Assembly (NCBI GenBank): GCA_003232385.1
Contig: QIJE01000007.1
Coordinates: forward strand, 607 to 50,001
Source of the DNA: a bacterium
GTDB lineage: Bacteria > SZUA-79 > Acidulodesulfobacterales > Acidulodesulfobacteraceae
Reading direction: 5' to 3'
Length of the DNA stretch: 49,395 bases
The notes under the pieces were generated by a model that worked only from the letters and a program-made list of their open reading frames with translations, did no database searches and was not told the DNA's origin. A program made the position numbers and the translations under genes. This document shows positions 45,476 to 49,395 of this stretch, in pieces; position 1 is the first letter of the stretch; each line of letters begins with the position of its first letter.

Positions 45476-46444
45476 TTATAATTTCCTTTCTACCACATAA
45501 TTTGCAATATTAATCATACTTGTTTTATATTCGGAATCGGGAAAAATATCAATGTTTCTTTTTGCTTTTTCAACGGCGTCTTTTGCCTTTGAAACGGTAT
45601 AATCTATCGAACCGCAATTATTGATGAGACTCAAAACCGTTTTAAGGTCCTGCCGCGTCAGTTTTTTCTTGTAAACTATCTCCGATATGACATCTCTTTC
45701 CTTGTTGTCCGCTTTCCTCATAGTATGAATTAACGGGAGGGTAAACTTGCCTTCCTTTAAATCGTTACCTATAAATTTGCCGAACTCCTTGTTGGAGGTG
45801 TAATCCAGGGCATCATCCATAAGCTGAAACGCAATGCCGATGTTTAAACCGTAATCGTAAAGATTTTCAATATAATCGCTGCTTTTGCCGGCTATTATAG
45901 CACCTACCTGTGAAGCACAGGCAAAAAGGACAGCGGTTTTATTTATTATTATATCTAAATAATCCTCTTCGGTCGTCTTAATATCCGCCGTTTTGACAAG
46001 CTCTTTAACCTCGCCCTCCGCTATAAGCGTCGTAGCATCGGAATATGCCTTTATAATGTCGGAATCATTAAAAACAGAAAGAATTTTAAAAGATTTGGCA
46101 AATAGATAATCTCCCACGAGAACTGCCGCTTCGTTTCCAAAAATGATATTCGCCGACGACTTGCCCCTTCTTAACGGGGCATTGTCCACAACATCGTCAT
46201 GAAGAAGCGTTGCGGTATGAATGAACTCTATCACGGCAGCCAAGGAAATATGATAGTCGCCTTTATATCCGCACATTCTTGAAGCCGCTATGAGCAGCAT
46301 AGGCCTTATTCTCTTTCCGCCGCTTGAAATCACGTATTTTGCCACTTTGTGAATTAACGGCGTTTCGGTTGAAAGATATGCTTCAAACCGGCTTTCTACC
46401 TCCCGTAATTCATTCTCTATATAACTCTGCGAAATATTTTGCAA
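45476..46444 (-). CDS. ispB: Trans-polyprenyl diphosphate synthase (octaprenyl type)
   Basis: Adds isopentenyl units to an allylic diphosphate, giving a long quinone side chain or similar lipid precursor. The 322-residue protein has the first aspartate motif LLHDDVVDNAPLRRG (81-95), GGKRIRPML near 42, and the second motif FQLMDDALDY with GNDLKEGKFTLPLI. Small residues before the first motif suggest a long product, but length cannot be fixed by eye. It begins with TTG at 46444. It sits between radA and lysA, and a geranylgeranyl-reductase-like gene lies 1.6 kb upstream. Confidence 0.9.
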   Translation of the reverse strand: MQNISQSYIENELREVESRFEAYLSTETPLIHKVAKYVISSGGKRIRPMLLIAASRMCGYKGDYHISLAAVIEFIHTATLLHDDVVDNAPLRRGKSSANIIFGNEAAVLVGDYLFAKSFKILSVFNDSDIIKAYSDATTLIAEGEVKELVKTADIKTTEEDYLDIIINKTAVLFACASQVGAIIAGKSSDYIENLYDYGLNIGIAFQLMDDALDYTSNKEFGKFIGNDLKEGKFTLPLIHTMRKADNKERDVISEIVYKKKLTRQDLKTVLSLINNCGSIDYTVSKAKDAVEKAKRNIDIFPDSEYKTSMINIANYVVERKL

Positions 46445-46516
46445 ATTAAATCTCTTTAAAAAATTTACTTATTAATCAATATGCTATAAAAATCCGTTTT
46501 TACCATTTTATTTTAG

Positions 46517-47875
46517 TTATGTCAAATATTCAATAATTTTTTTTAACTTCGAAATCGGATGAAGATTTATACCGCTTGTACTCTTTACGTTTTTAACATC
46601 CTTTAAGTTAGACTGCGGGAATAAAACATCGGTAAACCCCATATTGACAGCCTCTCTTATTCGAACGACAGCATTTTTAACCCCTCTAACCTCACCGGTC
46701 AAATCGGCTTCTCCAAACGCGACAAAACCGTAAGGCAACGGCTTCTCCATATAGCTTGAAACAATGGAAACTGCGACCGGCAAATCTATTGCAGGCTCTT
46801 GTACGCTAATCCCTCCGAATATTTTAACATAAATCTCTTTAGACGAAAGTTTTATACCCTCTTTCTTTTCCAAAACGGCGGCAATAATAGAAATCCTTCC
46901 ACCGTCTATCCCGAGGCAAACCCTTTTCGGAACGGGCATATATGAAGGAACGACCAATGCCTGCACTTCGACAAGCATAGACCTCGTGCCCTCTAAGCTC
47001 GCCGTAACTACGGAACCCGGGGAATCGGTCTGTCGTTCGGGTATAAAATACGCCGAAGGATTTTCAACACCCTTCAACCCGTCCTCAGACATTTCATAAA
47101 TGCCTATTTCGTCGGTAGAACCAAATCTGTTTTTATAACACCTTAGAATGCGGTATGAATCCCTTTTGCCGGAATCAAAATATAAAACGGTATCAACTAT
47201 ATGTTCCAAAGTTTTCGGACCGGCAATGCCGCCTTCTTTGTTAACATGACATACAAAAAATGCACCGCAATTCTTCTTTATGCAAGCAGATGTTATCTCG
47301 TGCGCAATTTCCCTCAACCTGTTAACACTGCCGTAAGCCGATTCGGAACCGGATACCGTGATTCTTTGTATGGAATCTATTATTATAAAATCATATCCGC
47401 CGTTTTCAATAAAGTAGAGTATCTCGTTTATTTCGTTTAAGGACTGAAAAAATAACGTCTTAGAGGAAAGATTAAGCCTTTTTGCCCTTAAAATAATCTG
47501 AACTAAAGATTCTTCGGTAGAAATATAAAGGATTTTTAACCCGCAGGCAGCAACCCTATCGGCTATCTGAAGCATAAGAGTAGACTTGCCTACCCCCGGT
47601 TCCCCGCCTATCAAAACACTTTGCCCTTTTACGAGTCCTGACCCAACCGACAAGTCAAACTCCTTTATTCCGGTCTTTATTCTGCTTAACGGGTTTAAGT
47701 CTTTACTATCAGCTATCGTTACCGGAGAGATATCGGGCGATTTTCTTTTGAACTTAATAACGTTCGACAGCTCTTCTTCCCCTGCAATTTCTCCCATGGT
47801 ATTATAATTCAGGCATTCCGGGCATTTTCCTACCCATTTTATAGAAATAGCGCCGCAATTATTACATTTATACAT
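46517..47875 (-). CDS. radA: DNA repair protein RadA
   Basis: RecA-related helicase that extends heteroduplex DNA during recombination. The 452-residue protein has a zinc finger (Cys4, Cys7, Cys18, Cys21), the ATPase with Walker A GGEPGVGKST near 90-99, the RadA-specific KNRFG motif near 245, and a Lon-protease-like C-terminal domain (about 280-452) with VQEPAIDLPVAV. It stands alone on its strand between the polyprenyl synthase (72-base gap) and the flavoprotein. The 166 bases upstream are AT-rich and hold TATATCCGG/CCGGATATA inverted arms (47882-47890, 47938-47946). Confidence 0.96.
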   Translation of the reverse strand: MYKCNNCGAISIKWVGKCPECLNYNTMGEIAGEEELSNVIKFKRKSPDISPVTIADSKDLNPLSRIKTGIKEFDLSVGSGLVKGQSVLIGGEPGVGKSTLMLQIADRVAACGLKILYISTEESLVQIILRAKRLNLSSKTLFFQSLNEINEILYFIENGGYDFIIIDSIQRITVSGSESAYGSVNRLREIAHEITSACIKKNCGAFFVCHVNKEGGIAGPKTLEHIVDTVLYFDSGKRDSYRILRCYKNRFGSTDEIGIYEMSEDGLKGVENPSAYFIPERQTDSPGSVVTASLEGTRSMLVEVQALVVPSYMPVPKRVCLGIDGGRISIIAAVLEKKEGIKLSSKEIYVKIFGGISVQEPAIDLPVAVSIVSSYMEKPLPYGFVAFGEADLTGEVRGVKNAVVRIREAVNMGFTDVLFPQSNLKDVKNVKSTSGINLHPISKLKKIIEYLT

Positions 47876-48041
47876 TTAATCTATATCCGGCTTTTGCGAT
47901 AATACCCGTCCATATCCGTTCTCTTATTAAACTTTTTCCGGATATAATATGTTTTTATCTTTAATTTTTTTATATCCTTTTGTTATATTTTACCCCATTA
48001 ACGATAATAAAACAATCTTTTAATCCGAATTTATCCGAGCC

Positions 48042-49106
48042 TCACGTTTTGCGATAATATTCGTTAAATGAAGGCCACAAATATTTTATTTTATCGTTTA
48101 TACCTTTTATATCCGTCATGGACGGGTATAAAACCGACCTTTTTTCAAAAGCAATTCGCATAGGCTTTTTAAAGACAGACTCGATTTCCTCTCTGTAATC
48201 GTTCAGCAGATTTTTAGACGTTTTTACGCTTTCGGCGATATAATTACCCGCCAGTTCTCCCGACATCACGGCATTTAGAATGCCGGCTCCGGTAATCGGA
48301 TGCGTCAAACCGGCTGCATCTCCGCAAAGAACGATATTACCGGTATTTATATCGTTTAATCCGGAAACAGGAACGATGCCCGACGTTTTTCCTGCTATTT
48401 CTGTGCCGATAAACTCGGCGGTCCTCATCTCCTCAAGAAATTTATCCAAGGCAAACGACAAGGGCATGCCGGATATCGGCTTTTCAATACCGATACCCAC
48501 ATTTGCAAATCTCCCTTTTGGAAAAATCCATCCGTATCCATAGGGGATATAGGGTCTGAAAAAGCAAATAACCGAATCAAGCCCTTTTAAAAGGTTAACC
48601 TTAACCTGCGCGGCAAAAATATAGGAACGGTTTTTTGGAATAACGGATAACGTGCTTTTCGGACCAGCCGCAACTATTAAATAATCATAATAAATTTTAG
48701 ACGGCTTATTCTCCTTAAGATCTAAAACATCAATACGGTTTTTCCGTCCGTCTATATTGAATACCCTTGAAGCGGTTAACAGGCTTGTTCCGGCTCTGAC
48801 GGCGGAGTCCGCCATATATCGGTCGAAAACATCCCGATTTAACATATATCCCTTACCGTCAAACCTGTAAATATTATCACCGACGTCTATATCCGTAAAT
48901 CTGATGCTTCGGCTTATTGCGGAAGGGATGCTGCTTAAATTTACATAAGTATTTATATTGAGACCGACAAACTCGGCACACTGAACGGGGATCCCTACGG
49001 TATTCTTTTTATCGATTAAGACATTGGGAATACCTTTCTTAGACAGAGCCAATGCGGCGGACGATCCGGCGGGGCCGGCGCCTATAACGGCAACTTCAGT
49101 TTTCAT
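48042..49106 (-). CDS. Geranylgeranyl reductase family flavoprotein
   Basis: A 354-residue FAD-dependent oxidoreductase of the geranylgeranyl reductase / ChlP superfamily. The FAD loop is VIGAGPAGSSAALALSKKG (7-25), followed by the family block PVQCAEFVG near 41-49, YGWIFPKG and the second FAD site LCGDAAGLTHPITGAGI near 270-286. Members hydrogenate isoprenoid double bonds in chlorophyll, archaeal lipids or menaquinone side chains, while others act on unknown substrates. Cys in the CAEFVG block is conserved. It is 13 bases downstream of a beta-propeller gene, and a polyprenyl synthase is close by, so a role in saturating a quinone tail or lipid is plausible but unproven. Confidence 0.85.
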   Translation of the reverse strand: MKTEVAVIGAGPAGSSAALALSKKGIPNVLIDKKNTVGIPVQCAEFVGLNINTYVNLSSIPSAISRSIRFTDIDVGDNIYRFDGKGYMLNRDVFDRYMADSAVRAGTSLLTASRVFNIDGRKNRIDVLDLKENKPSKIYYDYLIVAAGPKSTLSVIPKNRSYIFAAQVKVNLLKGLDSVICFFRPYIPYGYGWIFPKGRFANVGIGIEKPISGMPLSFALDKFLEEMRTAEFIGTEIAGKTSGIVPVSGLNDINTGNIVLCGDAAGLTHPITGAGILNAVMSGELAGNYIAESVKTSKNLLNDYREEIESVFKKPMRIAFEKRSVLYPSMTDIKGINDKIKYLWPSFNEYYRKT

Positions 49107-49119
49107 ATAAAATTAAAGA

Positions 49120-49395
49120 TTACTTTAAACCGAATATACGATATACCAGGACCCTGTTATTATTCGTATCGGCTACGGCAATATATTTACCGCTTGCGGA
49201 AATAGATATATTGGATTCGTGATTAAAATTTCTCCCTCCCAAGCCCGGTGTGCCGAAATTATAAGATTTAACAACGTCATAACCGTTTTCGAGTTTAAAC
49301 ACCGTTAGGATGCTTCTTCCGTAATTTGCTACGAAAAGATAGCCTTTTTTATAAACAATACCGACGGGATGATACAATTGATAGCCTTTTTCTCC
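49120..49395 (-). CDS. NHL/beta-propeller repeat protein, C-terminal part (cut by window edge)
   Basis: Only the last 92 or so residues are in the window; the frame runs open past the right edge. The visible part has two propeller-blade-like repeats, YHPVGIVYKKGYLFVANYGRS and HESNISISASGKYIAVADTN, with the NHL-type pattern V-ADTNNNRVLVY. Such repeats bind proteins, sugars or cofactors and are often extracytoplasmic, but the N-terminus that would show a signal peptide is missing. It is probably cotranscribed with the geranylgeranyl-reductase-like gene 13 bases downstream. TTG at 49377 is in frame but is unlikely to be the true start. Confidence 0.75.
   Translation of the reverse strand, partial: GEKGYQLYHPVGIVYKKGYLFVANYGRSILTVFKLENGYDVVKSYNFGTPGLGGRNFNHESNISISASGKYIAVADTNNNRVLVYRIFGLK

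Overview
The window is a gene-dense, AT-rich stretch of chromosome from a Gram-negative, diderm bacterium. I see 49 protein genes, one of them cut by the right edge. There is no RNA gene, insertion sequence, prophage or CRISPR array, and no gap reaches 300 bases. A complete Kdo and LPS-transport set (kdsA, kdsD, kdsC, lptC, lptA, lptB, lptF, lptG), an outer-membrane porin, sigma-54 (rpoN) and System II cytochrome c assembly (resB, ccsA) all point to a deltaproteobacterial or Desulfobacterota-like organism. The order pyrG-kdsA-kdsD-kdsC-lptC-lptA-lptB-rpoN-hpf-rapZ is the arrangement I know from Geobacter relatives. An archaeal-type pyruvoyl arginine decarboxylase and a short adenosylhomocysteinase suggest a less-studied lineage within or near that group. 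The lineage call is inference.

Layout from left to right. 1-3.3 kb: a small membrane protein, two glycosyltransferases and a flippase-like membrane protein, probably one envelope glycoconjugate operon. 3.5-6.2 kb: a polyamine operon (HIT protein, speE, speB, pdaD) running from arginine through agmatine and putrescine to spermidine. 6.3-8.3 kb: an orphan NtrB-like kinase, a zinc-ribbon membrane protein and a DciA-like protein. 8.3-13.3 kb: the heat-shock operon hrcA-grpE-dnaK-dnaJ with a CIRCE operator on its promoter. 13.4-17.0 kb: resB, ccsA and a DUF1015 gene, divergent from hrcA. 17.1-23.8 kb: a nitrogen-control region with porin-glnB-amtB behind a clear sigma-54 promoter, then the NtrX/NtrY two-component pair. 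23.9-27.0 kb: an MBL-fold hydrolase and the LPS exporter permeases lptF and lptG. 27.1-30.8 kb: a degenerate receiver protein with a PopZ-like tail, then the cofactor genes nadC, birA and coaX. 30.9-33.4 kb: ahcY and metK of the methyl cycle. 33.5-42.5 kb: the envelope, sigma-54 and ribosome-hibernation superoperon. 42.4-45.5 kb: the lysine genes dapB, dapA and lysA. 45.5-49.4 kb: a polyprenyl diphosphate synthase, radA, a geranylgeranyl-reductase-like flavoprotein and an edge-truncated beta-propeller protein.

The genes link up in several ways. RpoN, the activator NtrX and a sigma-54 promoter occur together, so the control of the porin-PII-ammonium channel operon may be encoded largely within this window. 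MetK supplies S-adenosylmethionine, the precursor of the aminopropyl donor that SpeE needs; the decarboxylase speD is not here. KdsA, KdsD and KdsC make Kdo, and LptB/F/G/C/A move the finished LPS. Most of the window is core housekeeping. The least explained items are the receiver/PopZ-tail protein at 27.1 kb, the glycosyltransferase-flippase operon at the left end, the sigma-54 leader with its palindrome, and the reductase/propeller pair at the right end. I found no clear defence island or wholly new multi-gene system.
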